Assembly: GCA_003265685.1 (NCBI GenBank)
Contig: QJOU01000017.1
Location: forward strand, 1-64,000
DNA length: 64,000 nt
Source: Piscinibacter caeni
GTDB lineage: Bacteria > Pseudomonadota > Gammaproteobacteria > Burkholderiales > Burkholderiaceae_C
Reading direction: 5' to 3'
Shown here: positions 27,787 through 37,426 of the stretch, piece after piece
How positions within the stretch are numbered: position 1 is the stretch's first letter
Layout of the letters: every line of letters starts with the position of its first letter
Notes under the pieces: model-generated
Seen by the model: the letters and a program-made list of their open reading frames with translations, nothing else
What the model was told of the DNA's origin: nothing
Databases searched by the model: none
Translations under genes and position numbers: made by a program

Positions 27787-29598
27787 TCAGGCCGAGAAGA
27801 GGTAGTCGCCGGTCGTCGTTGCGGCCGTGCCGCTCAGCGTGGCCAGCAGCGTCAGCTCGCTAGCCGAGACGAGCCCATCCGCATTGCCCGCGGTGAACAG
27901 GAAGAGCGCGCTGCTCGCACCGTTGTCGATCGCGAACAGCGCGGTGCTGCCGACGGCGTAGGCGCCGGTCGCCGAGCCGATGGTCGCGGCCGCGGCGCTG
28001 GTCGTCAGGCCGGCAGCGTTGGTGCTGAAGATCACCAGTTCCGCGCTGGTGGAGAAGCCGCCCGCTGCACTGCGCACCCGCGCGCCGTCGATGATGGTGT
28101 CGCCGTCGCCGATGCGCAGGCCCGCCATGCTGATGCGCAGGTCGTCGATGCCCGAGGCGAAATCGACCAGGGTGTCGCTGCCCACCTTGCTGTTCAGGAC
28201 GAACAGGTCCGCGTCGGCGCCGCCGGTCAGGCGGTCGGAGCCGCTGCCGCCGTTCAGCGTGTCGCTGCCGGCGCCGCCTTCCAGCGAATCGTTGCCGCTG
28301 CCGCCCGACAGGCCGTTGGCGGCCGCGTTCCCGCGCAGCAGGTTGGCCAGGGCATTGCCGCTGCCGTTGGTCGCGCTGCTGCCGGTCAGCGTGAGCCGCT
28401 CGACCTCGGCGGCCAGCGTCAGTGTGACGCTGCTGTTGACCGTGTCGGTGCCGCGGCCGGCCGACTCGACGACGCGGTCCTGCGCACTGTCGACGAAATA
28501 GCTGTCGTTGCCGCTGCCGCCGGCGAGGTAGTCGCGCCCGATGCCGCCGTTCAGTGTGTCGTTGCCGGCCTGGCCATACACCGTGTCGTTGCCGTCGCCG
28601 CCGCGCAGCAGGTTGGCCACCGTGTTGCCCAGGATGCGGTCGGCCCCGCTGCCGCCGGTGGCGTTCTCGATCACCGTGTCGAAGGCGATCCAGACGTTGT
28701 TCACGGTGCCGATGGTCGAGCCGGTCGAGCCGTCGATCAGCTCGATGGCCACGCCCAGCCGCGACGCGCCACCCTCGGCGAGGTCGATCAGGCCGCCGGT
28801 GCTCGACTGATAGGTGATGGTGTCGGTGCCGCCGGCGTCCCAGATCGTCTGGTGGTAGGTGCCGGTGCCGCTGAACGTGTAGTTGGTATTGGTCGCCCGG
28901 TAGGTGGTGTTGGCGCCGTAGAGGTACTGGATGGCCGCGATGTCCAGCACCATCGGCGTGGTCGGTTCGTAGCTGAAGTAGCTGTTCTGGTTGCCCGGCG
29001 CGGCCGAGTAGCTCATCACCGTGTACGAGCGGCCCTCCAGCGCGTCGGGCAGCACCGCCGGGTTGTCCTGCACGGGCTCGAACGAGTGCTTCAGCCCGAG
29101 CGCATGGCCGATCTCGTGCAGCACGGTCAGGTAGCTGTAGCTGCCGGCCGTCCATTCCTCGGTCGCGGAACTGCCGTCGGCGTTGATCCACACGTCGCCG
29201 GCCGCGGACGATTCGCCCGGGAAATAGGCCCAGGCCTGCGCGCCCGCCGTGTCTGCGGTGGTGGTGTAGGCGAAGCGCAGGTCGCCGGCCGTGGTCGAGT
29301 TGTCGGCCACTTCGGTGAAGCGGAGGTCGGCCACGTTGGCCCAGGCCTGCAGCGTGGCGCGCACCGCCGCCTGGTCGGAGGCGGTCAGCGGTGCGTAGTC
29401 GGTCGACCAGGGCTCGCCGCCACCGTTGCTCGGGCCGTAGCCGCGGTTCGGGTCGGTGGACCAGAACGCGCCGGCGCTTGGAAAACTGAAGGTCAGCTGG
29501 TGCGACACCCACTGGGTGCCGCCGACGAGGCTGTCGATCTCGTTGACGCCGGACGTGTCCGAGAAGGTCCAGGCGCCGATGGAGGTCGGGGTGGCCAT
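27787..29598 (-). CDS. Serralysin-type zinc metalloprotease with RTX repeats
   Basis: A 603-residue secreted M10 metzincin. The zinc site HEIGHALGLKH is at residues 161-171 and the Met-turn is YTVMSYS shortly after. Following the peptidase domain come calcium-binding RTX nonapeptides in two groups (GGDGNDTVY, GQAGNDTLN, GGSGNDSLE, GGAGSDTLN and others), then a C-terminal domain rich in Thr/Ala. No cleavable signal peptide is visible, as expected for type I secretion with a C-terminal signal, though no ABC exporter, membrane fusion protein or inhibitor gene is adjacent. Extracellular protein degradation is the likely role. Confidence 0.93.
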   Translation of the reverse strand: MATPTSIGAWTFSDTSGVNEIDSLVGGTQWVSHQLTFSFPSAGAFWSTDPNRGYGPSNGGGEPWSTDYAPLTASDQAAVRATLQAWANVADLRFTEVADNSTTAGDLRFAYTTTADTAGAQAWAYFPGESSAAGDVWINADGSSATEEWTAGSYSYLTVLHEIGHALGLKHSFEPVQDNPAVLPDALEGRSYTVMSYSAAPGNQNSYFSYEPTTPMVLDIAAIQYLYGANTTYRATNTNYTFSGTGTYHQTIWDAGGTDTITYQSSTGGLIDLAEGGASRLGVAIELIDGSTGSTIGTVNNVWIAFDTVIENATGGSGADRILGNTVANLLRGGDGNDTVYGQAGNDTLNGGIGRDYLAGGSGNDSYFVDSAQDRVVESAGRGTDTVNSSVTLTLAAEVERLTLTGSSATNGSGNALANLLRGNAAANGLSGGSGNDSLEGGAGSDTLNGGSGSDRLTGGADADLFVLNSKVGSDTLVDFASGIDDLRISMAGLRIGDGDTIIDGARVRSAAGGFSTSAELVIFSTNAAGLTTSAAAATIGSATGAYAVGSTALFAIDNGASSALFLFTAGNADGLVSASELTLLATLSGTAATTTGDYLFSA

Positions 29599-29756
29599 GT
29601 GATTGCTGCTCCCTGGAGGTGGTGGGCCGATTCTCCGGCCGCCTGCCGGCCCGGTGCCGCGCGTGGCCGCGCCGGCTGTGCAATATCCCCCTAGTCCGCA
29701 GGAGGCGGCCGGGCAGGGCTGCGCCTATGCTGCGTCGCTTTTCTGGGGGACAGGTC

Positions 29757-30011
29757 ATGGCCCTGGCGAGGGGAACGGTGCTGGCGCTGAACCGCCGCCG
29801 GCACCTTGCGGTGGTCGGTGTGGACAGCGGCGCGTACAGCGTGCTCGGCTGGCTGCGCGGTCGCGGCCCGGACTTCGCCGACGTGCTGCGTGGCCAGCTC
29901 GACCGGCCCGGCAGCCAGGACCTGTACAACGAGACGCGCTGCGAGTGGCTCAACGTCGAGCTGCGGCGCTGCGGCTGCAGCTTCGACGACGCGGTGGGCG
30001 AGACGGGCTGA
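29757..30011 (+). CDS. Small protein of unknown function
   Basis: An 84-residue protein from ATG 29757 (ATG 29727 upstream is also in frame). It is basic at the start (TVLALNRRRHLAVVGVDSG) with three Cys near the end (TRCEW, RRCGCS). No family recognised. It is divergent from the RTX protease with a 158-bp gap that holds an upstream ATATCCCCCTAGT motif. Coding support is moderate: good codon use, no homology claim. Confidence 0.5.
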   Translation: MALARGTVLALNRRRHLAVVGVDSGAYSVLGWLRGRGPDFADVLRGQLDRPGSQDLYNETRCEWLNVELRRCGCSFDDAVGETG

Positions 30012-30133
30012 GTCCGAGAGGCTTCCCGGCCGCCCCGATTCACGCATCTTTACCGGCGGGCCAAGCCCGCTTCACCCCTGCCGCGCACCATTCACGGCCA
30101 TGGACCAGCGAGGTCCGATGACAGGAGCCCGTG

Positions 30134-30688
30134 ATGGATCAGATCAAGACGACCCCGGCCGCCCGCGCCCCCCGCGCGCGCGGCCTCAAGTGGATGCTGC
30201 TGAGCGCGGCGCTGGCCGTGTCGGCCACGGTGGCGCTGTCGGCCTGGGCGCACCCGATGTACGGCGGTCCGATGGGCGGCGGCTTCGGCGGGCCGTTCGG
30301 CGGCCCCGGCATGATGGCCGGCCGCGGCGTCGACCACATGCTCGATGGCCTGGGCGCCACCGACGCGCAGCGCAGCCAGATCAAGCAGATCATGCAGGCG
30401 GCTGCGGCCGACCTGCGTGCCCAGCGCCAGAACGGCCAGGCCCTGCGCGAGAAGGCGGCGCAGGTGTTCGCCGCGCCCAACGTCGACGCGGCGGCCGCCG
30501 AGTCGGTGCGCCAGCAGATGCTGGCGCAGCACGACCAAGCCAGCAAGCGCATGCTGCAGGCCATGCTCGACGCCAGCAAGGTGCTCACGCCCGAGCAGCG
30601 TGCCAAGCTCGGCGAGCGCATGAAGCAGCGCGCCGACGTCATGCGCGAGCGCCAGCAGCGCATGGAGCGCGAGCAGCCGGCGCGCTGA
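30134..30688 (+). CDS. Spy/CpxP-like periplasmic protein
   Basis: A 184-residue protein with a signal peptide ending near AWA-HP (residue about 35), then a Met/Gly-rich stretch (HPMYGGPMGGGFGG) and an all-helical region with LTPEQRAKLGERMKQRADVMRERQQRME. The LTxxQ-type motif (LTPEQ) is characteristic of Spy/CpxP chaperones that respond to envelope or metal stress. ATG 30134 has an AGGAG site. An OmpR-type response regulator and a sensor kinase follow, so this is probably a Cpx-like feedback partner. Confidence 0.82.
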   Translation: MDQIKTTPAARAPRARGLKWMLLSAALAVSATVALSAWAHPMYGGPMGGGFGGPFGGPGMMAGRGVDHMLDGLGATDAQRSQIKQIMQAAAADLRAQRQNGQALREKAAQVFAAPNVDAAAAESVRQQMLAQHDQASKRMLQAMLDASKVLTPEQRAKLGERMKQRADVMRERQQRMEREQPAR

Positions 30689-30774
30689 GGCTCGCCATGC
30701 TGCCGCTATCCTTGGGCCCGGGTCCTGCCGTCGCGCGCCGCGCGGCGGCCCCCGACGCCCACGCCGTGCCCGCC

Positions 30775-31488
30775 ATGAGTTCACGCCTGCTGCTGATCGA
30801 CGACGACGCCCGCCTGTCGGCGATGGTGGGCGACTACCTCGGCCAGGCCGGCTTCGAGGTCACCACCGCGGGCTCGCTGGCTGCCGGCCGCGAGCGCCTC
30901 GCGGCGGAGGCCTTCGACGCGCTGGTGCTGGACCTGATGCTGCCCGACGGCGACGGCCTCGACCTGTGCCGCGAGTTGCGCGCCAGCCCACGCACGCGGG
31001 CCCTGCCGCTGCTGATGCTGACGGCGCGCGGCGAGCCGCTGGACCGCATCGTCGGCCTCGAGCTCGGCGCCGACGACTACCTCGGCAAGCCCTTCGAGCC
31101 GCGCGAGCTGCTGGCGCGCGTCAAGGCACTGCTGCGCCGCGCGCAGCCGCAGCCCGCCGGCGACGAGGTGCTGCGCTTCGGGCGGCTCGAGATCGACCTG
31201 GGCGCTCGCATGGCACGGCTGGACGGCAAGCCCTGCGACCTGACCAGCCACCAGTTCGACCTGCTGGTCGTCTTGGCGCAGAGCCCGGGCCGCGTGCTCT
31301 CGCGCGACCAGATCATGGATTCGCTCAAGGGCCATCCGCTGGAGGCCTTCGACCGCTCGATCGACGTGCATATCTCGCGTATCCGCGCCGTGATCGAAGA
31401 CGACCCGAAGTCGCCGCGCCGCGTGCTGACGGTGCGCGGCGCGGGCTACGTGTTCGCGAAGAAGCAGGATGCCGACGACGAGGGCTGA
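30775..31488 (+). CDS. OmpR/CpxR-family response regulator
   Basis: A 237-residue two-domain regulator: receiver (LIDDDARL, phospho-Asp53 in LVLDLML, Lys in YLGKPFEP) and winged-helix DNA-binding domain (LTSHQFDLLVVLAQSPGRVLSRDQIMD, ending RRVLTVRGAGYVF). The start is uncertain: ATG 30775 gives the normal N-terminus without a good ribosome site; ATG 30697 is also in frame. The sensor kinase starts 18 bp after its stop. Confidence 0.94.
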   Translation: MSSRLLLIDDDARLSAMVGDYLGQAGFEVTTAGSLAAGRERLAAEAFDALVLDLMLPDGDGLDLCRELRASPRTRALPLLMLTARGEPLDRIVGLELGADDYLGKPFEPRELLARVKALLRRAQPQPAGDEVLRFGRLEIDLGARMARLDGKPCDLTSHQFDLLVVLAQSPGRVLSRDQIMDSLKGHPLEAFDRSIDVHISRIRAVIEDDPKSPRRVLTVRGAGYVFAKKQDADDEG

Positions 31489-31506
31489 GGCGGAGCGCAC
31501 GCCGCG

Positions 31507-32901
31507 ATGAAGTCGCTGTACCTGCGCATCTACGTCACGGTGGTGGCGGTGCTGCTGCTGTTCGCGGCCGTCTCCGGCTGGCTGGTGCAGCGCCACATCG
31601 ACCAGGAGCGGGTGCGCTTCGAGGGCCTGGTGGGCGAGCGCATGCAGGCCTGGGCCGACCTGATCCAGCGCTCGCTGCCGGGCGCCGACGCCGAGCCGGC
31701 CGCGCAGGCGATCGCGCTGCGCGACTGGTCGCAGCGCCTGCGCGTGCCGCTGGCGCTGGACGACGAGAGCGGTGTGCGCATCGTCGAATCCGAATCGTTC
31801 GTGCGGCGCCAGGCCGAGGGGCGCAGCCGGCTGGTCTCGGTGCGGCTGGAAGACGGCCGCACGCTGTGGATCGTGCGCCCGACCCTGCGCCGCCTGCCCG
31901 GCGGTGGCCCGCCGCCGGGCCCTCCGGGCGAGGGCGGTGCTGGCACCGGCCTGCTGGCCACCAATGCCCCCGGGGCCGGGCCCGGGCCCGGGCCCGGGCC
32001 GGGGGAGTTGCTGCTGCCCTTCGCCCCGCCGGGCTGGCCGCGCGGCGTCGGGCTGCTGGTGCTGCTGACGGTGCTGTTCCTCGCGGTGGCGGCCGGCGCC
32101 TACCCGGTGGTGCGCCGCCTGACGCGCCGGCTCGAGGCGCTGCAGCGCGGCGTGGTGCGCTTCGGCGAAGGGCAGCTGAACCAGCGCGTGGCCGTCAGCG
32201 GGCGCGACGAGGTGGCCGCGCTGGCTGCCAGCTTCAACCAGGCGGCCGGGCGCATCGAGGCGCTGGTGCGCTCGCACAAGTCGCTGCTGGCCAATGCCAG
32301 CCACGAGCTGCGCTCGCCGCTGGCGCGCATGAAGATGGCCGTGTCGATGCTGGACGACGCCTCGCCGGCCCAGCGCGAGCGCCTGCGCGAGGAGATCCGC
32401 ACCAACGTGGCCGAGCTCGACGCACTGGTCGAGGAGGTGCTGCTGGCCAGCCGGCTCGACGCCGCGGCGACGCTCGAGCGCGACGAGAAGGTCGATCTGC
32501 TGGGACTGGCGGCCGAGGAGGGCGCGCGCGTGGACGCCGCGGTGGACGGCCCGGCGATCACGCTGCACGGCGACGAGCGCCTGCTACGCCGCGCGCTGCG
32601 CAACCTGCTCGAGAACGCGCGCCGCTACGGCGGCGGCGCGGTGGCGCTCGAGCTGCGCGACGGCGTCATTTCGGCCGAGGTGCATGTGTGCGACCGCGGC
32701 CCCGGCGTGCCGGCCGAGCTGCGCGAGCGCATCTTCGAGCCGTTCTACCGGCTGCCCGGCCATGCCGAACAGGCCGGCGGCGTGGGCCTCGGCCTCAGCC
32801 TGGTCAAGCAGATCGCCGAGCGCCACGGCGGCAGCGTGCGCTGCGAGGCGCGCGAGGGCGGCGGCAGCCGCTTCGTGCTGAGCCTGCCACGACGGACCTG
32901 A
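31507..32901 (+). CDS. Sensor histidine kinase (CpxA-like)
   Basis: A 464-residue membrane kinase. Helix 1 spans about residues 8-28, a periplasmic domain follows to about residue 175, helix 2 is about 178-198, then a HAMP linker, the dimerisation box with phospho-His in [13 protein letters not shown], and ATPase motifs [17 protein letters not shown] and [11 protein letters not shown]. The periplasmic domain contains a Gly/Pro-only stretch encoded by GGGCCC repeats. It pairs with the regulator upstream; the Spy-like protein is the likely partner signal. Confidence 0.94.
   Translation: MKSLYLRIYVTVVAVLLLFAAVSGWLVQRHIDQERVRFEGLVGERMQAWADLIQRSLPGADAEPAAQAIALRDWSQRLRVPLALDDESGVRIVESESFVRRQAEGRSRLVSVRLEDGRTLWIVRPTLRRLPGGGPPPGPPGEGGAGTGLLATNAPGAGPGPGPGPGELLLPFAPPGWPRGVGLLVLLTVLFLAVAAGAYPVVRRLTRRLEALQRGVVRFGEGQLNQRVAVSGRDEVAALAASFNQAAGRIEALVRSHKSLLANASHELRSPLARMKMAVSMLDDASPAQRERLREEIRTNVAELDALVEEVLLASRLDAAATLERDEKVDLLGLAAEEGARVDAAVDGPAITLHGDERLLRRALRNLLENARRYGGGAVALELRDGVISAEVHVCDRGPGVPAELRERIFEPFYRLPGHAEQAGGVGLGLSLVKQIAERHGGSVRCEAREGGGSRFVLSLPRRT
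31978..31999 (+). repeat. GGGCCC microrepeat coding Gly-Pro
   Basis: About three and a half copies of the 6-bp unit GGGCCC encode GPGPGPGPG in the periplasmic part of the sensor kinase. The unit is self-complementary and in frame, so slippage would lengthen or shorten this linker without breaking the gene. Confidence 0.85.
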
Positions 32902-32989
32902 CCCGCGGGGCCGGGGCAACCCGGGTGCGGCGCCGGCGCCGGCGTGCAGAATAGCCAGCCTCCACTGCACTCGCCCGCCGAGGGGCCGC

Positions 32990-33670
32990 ATGTCCAGCGC
33001 ACTTCCCGTCCTCGCCGCGATCGCCGCCTACCTGGTCGGCTCGCTGTCCTTTGCCGTGATCGTCAGCCGCGCGATGGGCCTGGCGGACCCGCGCAGCTAC
33101 GGTTCCGGCAACCCCGGGGCGACCAACGTGCTGCGCTCGGGCAACAAGGCCGCCGCCATCCTGACGCTGGCGTTCGATGCGCTGAAGGGCTACCTGCCGG
33201 TGCTGGCCGTCGCGATCTGGGGCCCGGCGCACGGGCTCGAGGAGGGCACGGCGGCGCTGGTCGGGCTGGGCGCCTTCCTGGGCCACCTCTGGCCGGTGTT
33301 CTTCCAGTTCAAGGGCGGCAAGGGCGTGGCCACCGCGGCGGGCGTGCTGCTCGGGCTGAACCCCTGGCTGGGCGCGGCGACGCTGCTGACCTGGCTGATC
33401 ATCGCGGTGTTCTTCCGCTATTCGTCGCTCGCGGCCATCGTCGCGGCGGTGTTCGCGCCGTTCTACCAGCTGCTCATCTGGGGCGGCGGGCCGACGGCGC
33501 TGGCGGTGGCGCTGATGGGCCTGCTGCTGGTGTGGCGGCACGCCGGGAACATCCAGAAGCTGCTTGCCGGCACCGAGAGCAAGCTGGGCCAGAAGGCAGC
33601 GCCGGCCGCGCCGCCGCTGCACGCCCACCACGGCCACGGCCACAAGCACCACGGCCACCGGAGCAAGTGA
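32990..33670 (+). CDS. plsY: Glycerol-3-phosphate acyltransferase PlsY
   Basis: Inner-membrane enzyme that transfers an acyl group from acyl-phosphate to glycerol-3-phosphate, first step of phospholipid synthesis. The 226-residue protein has [26 protein letters not shown] and [11 protein letters not shown] in about six helices. The C-terminus carries an unusual His-rich tail ([16 protein letters not shown]). The stop overlaps the ridA start. Confidence 0.95.
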   Translation: MSSALPVLAAIAAYLVGSLSFAVIVSRAMGLADPRSYGSGNPGATNVLRSGNKAAAILTLAFDALKGYLPVLAVAIWGPAHGLEEGTAALVGLGAFLGHLWPVFFQFKGGKGVATAAGVLLGLNPWLGAATLLTWLIIAVFFRYSSLAAIVAAVFAPFYQLLIWGGGPTALAVALMGLLLVWRHAGNIQKLLAGTESKLGQKAAPAAPPLHAHHGHGHKHHGHRSK

Positions 33671-34029
33671 TGAACCTGATGCAGGGCCTGCACCGCTTCC
33701 ACGTCGGCGACCGGCTGTCGGAGATGGCGGTCTACAACGGCACGGTCTACCTCGCCGGGCAGGTGCCCGACGACGCCTCGCAGGACATCCGCGGCCAGAC
33801 CGCGCAGGTGCTGGCGATGGTCGACAAGCTGCTGGCCGAGGCCGGCACCGACCGTGCGCGCATCCTGATGGCGCAGATCTTCCTCGCCGATCTGGCCGAC
33901 TACGACGGCATGAACGAGGTCTGGGACGACTGGGTGCCCCCGGGCGACGCGCCGCCGCGCGCCACGGTGCAGGCCCGCCTGGCGCGGCCGGAGTGGAAGA
34001 TCGAGATCGTCGTCACCGCGGCGATCTGA
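33670..34029 (+). CDS. RidA/YjgF family protein
   Basis: A 119-residue RidA superfamily member. [22 protein letters not shown] carries the family's conserved Arg that holds enamine/imine intermediates in the archetype; LAGQVPDD and [22 protein letters not shown] follow the usual pattern. Start ATG 33670 overlaps the plsY stop, so the two are coupled. Whether it deaminates 2-aminoacrylate or another imine is not clear. Confidence 0.9.
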   Translation: MNLMQGLHRFHVGDRLSEMAVYNGTVYLAGQVPDDASQDIRGQTAQVLAMVDKLLAEAGTDRARILMAQIFLADLADYDGMNEVWDDWVPPGDAPPRATVQARLARPEWKIEIVVTAAI

Positions 34030-34102
34030 GCCCGCGCCCTCGAGCGGAGACAATAGCCGGTTCGCGGCCACGGGCCGCCGCCCCGCAGACCGTCTCCCCG
34101 CC

Positions 34103-35416
34103 ATGACCAAGCCGACCAAGCGCGTCCTCACCGGCATCACCACCACCGGCACCCCGCACCTGGGCAACTACGTCGGCGCCATCCGGCCGGCCATCGCCGC
34201 GAGCCGCGAGGCTGGTGTCGAGAGCTTCTTCTTCCTGGCCGACTACCACGCGCTGATCAAGTGCGACGAGCCGCGCCGCATCGAGCGCTCGCGGCTCGAG
34301 ATCGCCGCCACCTGGCTGGCCTGCGGGCTCGATCCCGAGCGCGTCACCTTCTACCGCCAGAGCGACATCCCCGAGGTGCCCGAGCTGACCTGGCTGCTGA
34401 CCTGCGTGACGCCCAAGGGCCTGATGAACCGCGCCCACGCCTACAAGGCGGCCACCGACGTCAACGAGGCGGCTGGCGAGGACATCGATACCGGCGTCAC
34501 GATGGGCCTGTTCAGCTACCCCATCCTGATGGCGGCGGACATCCTGATGTTCAACGCGCACGAGGTGCCGGTCGGGCGCGACCAGGTGCAGCACATCGAG
34601 ATGGCGCGCGACATCGCGCAGCGCTTCAACCACCTGTTCGGCCAGGGCCGCGAGTACTTCGTGCTGCCCGAGGCGGTGGTCGACGAGCAGGTGGCGACGC
34701 TGCCCGGCCTCGACGGGCGCAAGATGTCCAAGAGCTACGACAACACGATCCCGCTGTTCGAAGGCGGCGCCAAGGGCCTGCAGGCGGCGCTGGCGCGGGT
34801 GGTGACCGATTCGCGCCTGCCCGGCGAGCCGAAGGATCCGGACAGCGCGCACCTGGTCACGCTGTTCGAGGCGTTCGCCGATGCCGACGAGCGTGCCGCC
34901 TTCCGCGCCGACCTGAGCGCCGGCCTCGGCTGGGGCGAGGCCAAGCAGCGCGTGGGCGAGCGCATCGAGTGCACGCTGGCGCCGATGCGCGAGCGCTACG
35001 TCGACCTGATGGCCCACCCGGCGCGCATCGAGGAGACGCTGCTGGAGGGCGCCCGCAAGGCGCGCGCGATCGCGGGCCCGCTCCTCGCGCAGCTACGCGA
35101 GGCGGTGGGCCTGCGCCGCATGGGCGTGGCGCTCGCCGCCGCGCCGGCCGCCGCCGAGAAGGTGCGCAGCGCCGCACCGGTGTTCAAGCAGTACCGCGAA
35201 GGCGACGGCCGCTACTACTTCAAGCTGGTCGGCACCGACGGCCGGCTGCTGCTGCAGAGCGAGGGCTTCGACCAGGGCCGCGACGCGGGCCAGTGGGTGG
35301 CGCGGCTCAAGCGCGAGGGCGCCGCCGCGCTGGCCGGGCTGCCGGCGCAGCGCGGGCAGGGCGTCGGCGAGGCCGAGCTGGCCGAGGCGCTCGCGCTGCT
35401 CGTGCAGCAGGCATGA
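34103..35416 (+). CDS. trpS: Tryptophanyl-tRNA synthetase with C-terminal extension
   Basis: A 437-residue class I synthetase. The catalytic motifs are TGTPHLGNY (HIGH type) and [10 protein letters not shown] (KMSKS). At about residue 355 the typical 330-residue enzyme ends and an extra domain follows ([15 protein letters not shown], then [17 protein letters not shown]) that resembles the small YegP/DUF1508 fold. Such extensions are seen in Burkholderiales TrpS. It overlaps purN by 4 bp (ATGA). Confidence 0.95.
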   Translation: MTKPTKRVLTGITTTGTPHLGNYVGAIRPAIAASREAGVESFFFLADYHALIKCDEPRRIERSRLEIAATWLACGLDPERVTFYRQSDIPEVPELTWLLTCVTPKGLMNRAHAYKAATDVNEAAGEDIDTGVTMGLFSYPILMAADILMFNAHEVPVGRDQVQHIEMARDIAQRFNHLFGQGREYFVLPEAVVDEQVATLPGLDGRKMSKSYDNTIPLFEGGAKGLQAALARVVTDSRLPGEPKDPDSAHLVTLFEAFADADERAAFRADLSAGLGWGEAKQRVGERIECTLAPMRERYVDLMAHPARIEETLLEGARKARAIAGPLLAQLREAVGLRRMGVALAAAPAAAEKVRSAAPVFKQYREGDGRYYFKLVGTDGRLLLQSEGFDQGRDAGQWVARLKREGAAALAGLPAQRGQGVGEAELAEALALLVQQA

Positions 35417-36039
35417 AGAACATCGTCGTGCTGATCTCCGGCCGGGGCTCCAACATGGAGGCCATCGTGCAGGCCTGCGCGGCCGAGCGCTGGAACGCCC
35501 GCATCGCCGCCGTGATCAGCAACCGCCCCGATGCGGCCGGGCTCGCGTACGCGCGCGCGCACGGCATCACCACCGCGGTGGTGGACCATGCCCACTTCGA
35601 CTCCCGCGAGGCCTTCGATGCGGAACTGATGCGCGTGATCGACGCGCATGCGCCCGACGTGCTGGCGCTGGCCGGCTTCATGCGGATCCTCACCCCGGGC
35701 TTCGTCGCGCACTACCACGGCCGCATGGTCAACGTGCACCCGTCGCTGCTGCCGGCCTTCGCCGGGCTGAACACCCACCGGCGCGCGATTGAGGCGGGCT
35801 GCAAGGCGGCCGGCGCGACGGTGCACTTCGTCGTCAACGAGGTCGACCACGGGCCGATCATCGCGCAGGCGGTGGTACCGGTGCTGCCGGGCGACACGCC
35901 GGAGACACTCTCTGCCCGCGTGCTGGCGCGCGAGCACCAACTCTACCCGCGTGCGCTGCGCTGGCTGGTCGACGACCTGCTCGAGGTCGACGGCCGGCAG
36001 GTGCGCCAGCGCCGCGGCGAGCCGCAACTGCTGACCTGA
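35413..36039 (+). CDS. purN: Phosphoribosylglycinamide formyltransferase
   Basis: Third step of purine synthesis, formylating GAR with 10-formyltetrahydrofolate. The 208-residue protein has [23 protein letters not shown] (catalytic His) and the Asp in [11 protein letters not shown]. Start ATG 35413 overlaps the trpS stop; the stop overlaps the next gene's ATG, so trpS, purN and the methyltransferase are coupled. Confidence 0.96.
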   Translation: MKNIVVLISGRGSNMEAIVQACAAERWNARIAAVISNRPDAAGLAYARAHGITTAVVDHAHFDSREAFDAELMRVIDAHAPDVLALAGFMRILTPGFVAHYHGRMVNVHPSLLPAFAGLNTHRRAIEAGCKAAGATVHFVVNEVDHGPIIAQAVVPVLPGDTPETLSARVLAREHQLYPRALRWLVDDLLEVDGRQVRQRRGEPQLLT

Positions 36040-37298
36040 TGCACCCCAACGCCCTGCTCGAACTCGCCACCGAACTGCTGCACCGCGTGTTGCAGTTCCA
36101 GCAGCCGGCCGATGCCGTCGTGTCGGCCTTCTTCCGCGAGCACAAGGGCCTCGGCGGGCGCGAGCGCGCCACCCTGGCCGAGACCACCTACGCGGTGCTG
36201 CGCCAACGCGCCCTGTTCCAGCACCTCGCGCAGTCCGGCCGTGGCGAGATGGAGCGCCGCCTGGCGATCCTCGGCTGGCAGGGCAACGAGGGCTTCCTGC
36301 GCGGTGCGCTCAACGAGGCCGAGCAGCAGTGGCTGCAGCAGGTCGGTGCGGTCGACCGCGCCGCCTTGCCCGAGAAGCTGCGCCACAACCTGCCGGACTG
36401 GCTGGCCGAGCGCCTGCGCCCGGTGCTGGGCGAGGGGTTCTGGGATTTCGTCGACGCCATGAGCCGGCCGGCGCCGCTGGACCTGCGCGTCAACACGCTC
36501 AAGGCCAAGCGCGAGGAGGCGCAGCAGGCGCTGCGCGAGGCCGGCATCGCCGCCGAGCCGACGCCGTTCTCGCCGCTCGGGGTGCGGGTGCAGGGCAAGC
36601 CGGCGCTGCACAAGCTCGAGGTGTTCACCAGCGGCGCGGTGGAGGTGCAGGACGAAGGAAGCCAGTTGCTCGCGCTGCTGACCGACCCCAAACGCGGCGA
36701 GATGGTGGTCGACTTCTGCGCCGGCGCGGGCGGCAAGACGCTGGCGCTGGGCGCCCTGATGCGCAATACCGGGCGGCTGTACGCCTTCGACACCTCCGGG
36801 CACCGCCTGGCCGCACTCAAGCCGCGCCTGGCGCGCAGCGGGCTCTCCAACGTCTACCCGGTGCAGATCGCGCACGAGCGAGACGACCGCATCAAGCGGC
36901 TGGCCGGCAAGATCGACCGCGTGCTGGTCGACGCGCCCTGTTCCGGCCTGGGGACGTTGCGCCGCAACCCGGACCTGAAGTGGCGCCAGAGCCCGGCGTC
37001 GATCGACGAGCTGGTCGCCAAGCAGGCCGCGATCCTGGCCAGCGCGGCCCGCCTGGTGAAATCCGGTGGCCGGCTGGTGTACGCCACCTGCAGCCTGCTC
37101 GAGGCCGAGAACGAGGCGGTGGCGGCAGCGTTCGAGGCCTCGGCGGGTGCCGACTTCGTCCGGGTGCCGGCCGCCGAGGCGCTGGCGGCCGCCCATGTGG
37201 CACGGGCCAATGAACTGGTGCACAAAGACCATCTGCGCCTGTGGCCGCACCGTCATCAGACCGACGGTTTCTTTGCTGCTGTCTGGAACAGGCGTTGA
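36039..37298 (+). CDS. RsmB/NOP-family RNA m5C methyltransferase
   Basis: A 419-residue SAM-dependent RNA cytosine-5 methyltransferase. It has PAPLDLRVNTLKA, the SAM motif VVDFCAGAGGKTLALG, the motif IV Cys in DAPCSGLGTLRRNPDLKW and the motif VI catalytic Cys in YATCSLLEAENE. A short N-terminal helical region precedes the catalytic domain. Target (16S C967 or another site) cannot be fixed. Third of a coupled trpS-purN group. Confidence 0.92.
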   Translation: MHPNALLELATELLHRVLQFQQPADAVVSAFFREHKGLGGRERATLAETTYAVLRQRALFQHLAQSGRGEMERRLAILGWQGNEGFLRGALNEAEQQWLQQVGAVDRAALPEKLRHNLPDWLAERLRPVLGEGFWDFVDAMSRPAPLDLRVNTLKAKREEAQQALREAGIAAEPTPFSPLGVRVQGKPALHKLEVFTSGAVEVQDEGSQLLALLTDPKRGEMVVDFCAGAGGKTLALGALMRNTGRLYAFDTSGHRLAALKPRLARSGLSNVYPVQIAHERDDRIKRLAGKIDRVLVDAPCSGLGTLRRNPDLKWRQSPASIDELVAKQAAILASAARLVKSGGRLVYATCSLLEAENEAVAAAFEASAGADFVRVPAAEALAAAHVARANELVHKDHLRLWPHRHQTDGFFAAVWNRR

Positions 37299-37360
37299 TC
37301 TGCCGCAAACAGGCGCCAAGTTCACTGAAACGGCCCTGTGTGAGGCCGTAGTTTCCGCAC

Positions 37361-37388
37361 TCGACTCAACCGGGTCGTCCCGTACAAT
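37361..37388 (+). promoter_or_regulatory. Sigma-70 promoter of the desaturase gene
   Basis: A strong -10 TACAAT (37383-37388) follows a weak -35 TCGACT (37361-37366) with a 16-bp spacer. Start ATG is 39 bp downstream. A small stem (CGGCC/GGCCG, about 37331-37349) lies upstream and may end the RNA methyltransferase transcript. Confidence 0.5.
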
Positions 37389-37426
37389 ATATGCGCCGCT
37401 GTTCTTGGCGGCACTGAGGTAGCTGA

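Noticed and set aside
31978-31999. GGGCCC run considered as a rho-independent terminator
   Set aside because: It is inside the kinase reading frame, in phase, with no U tract; it is better explained as a coding Gly-Pro repeat.
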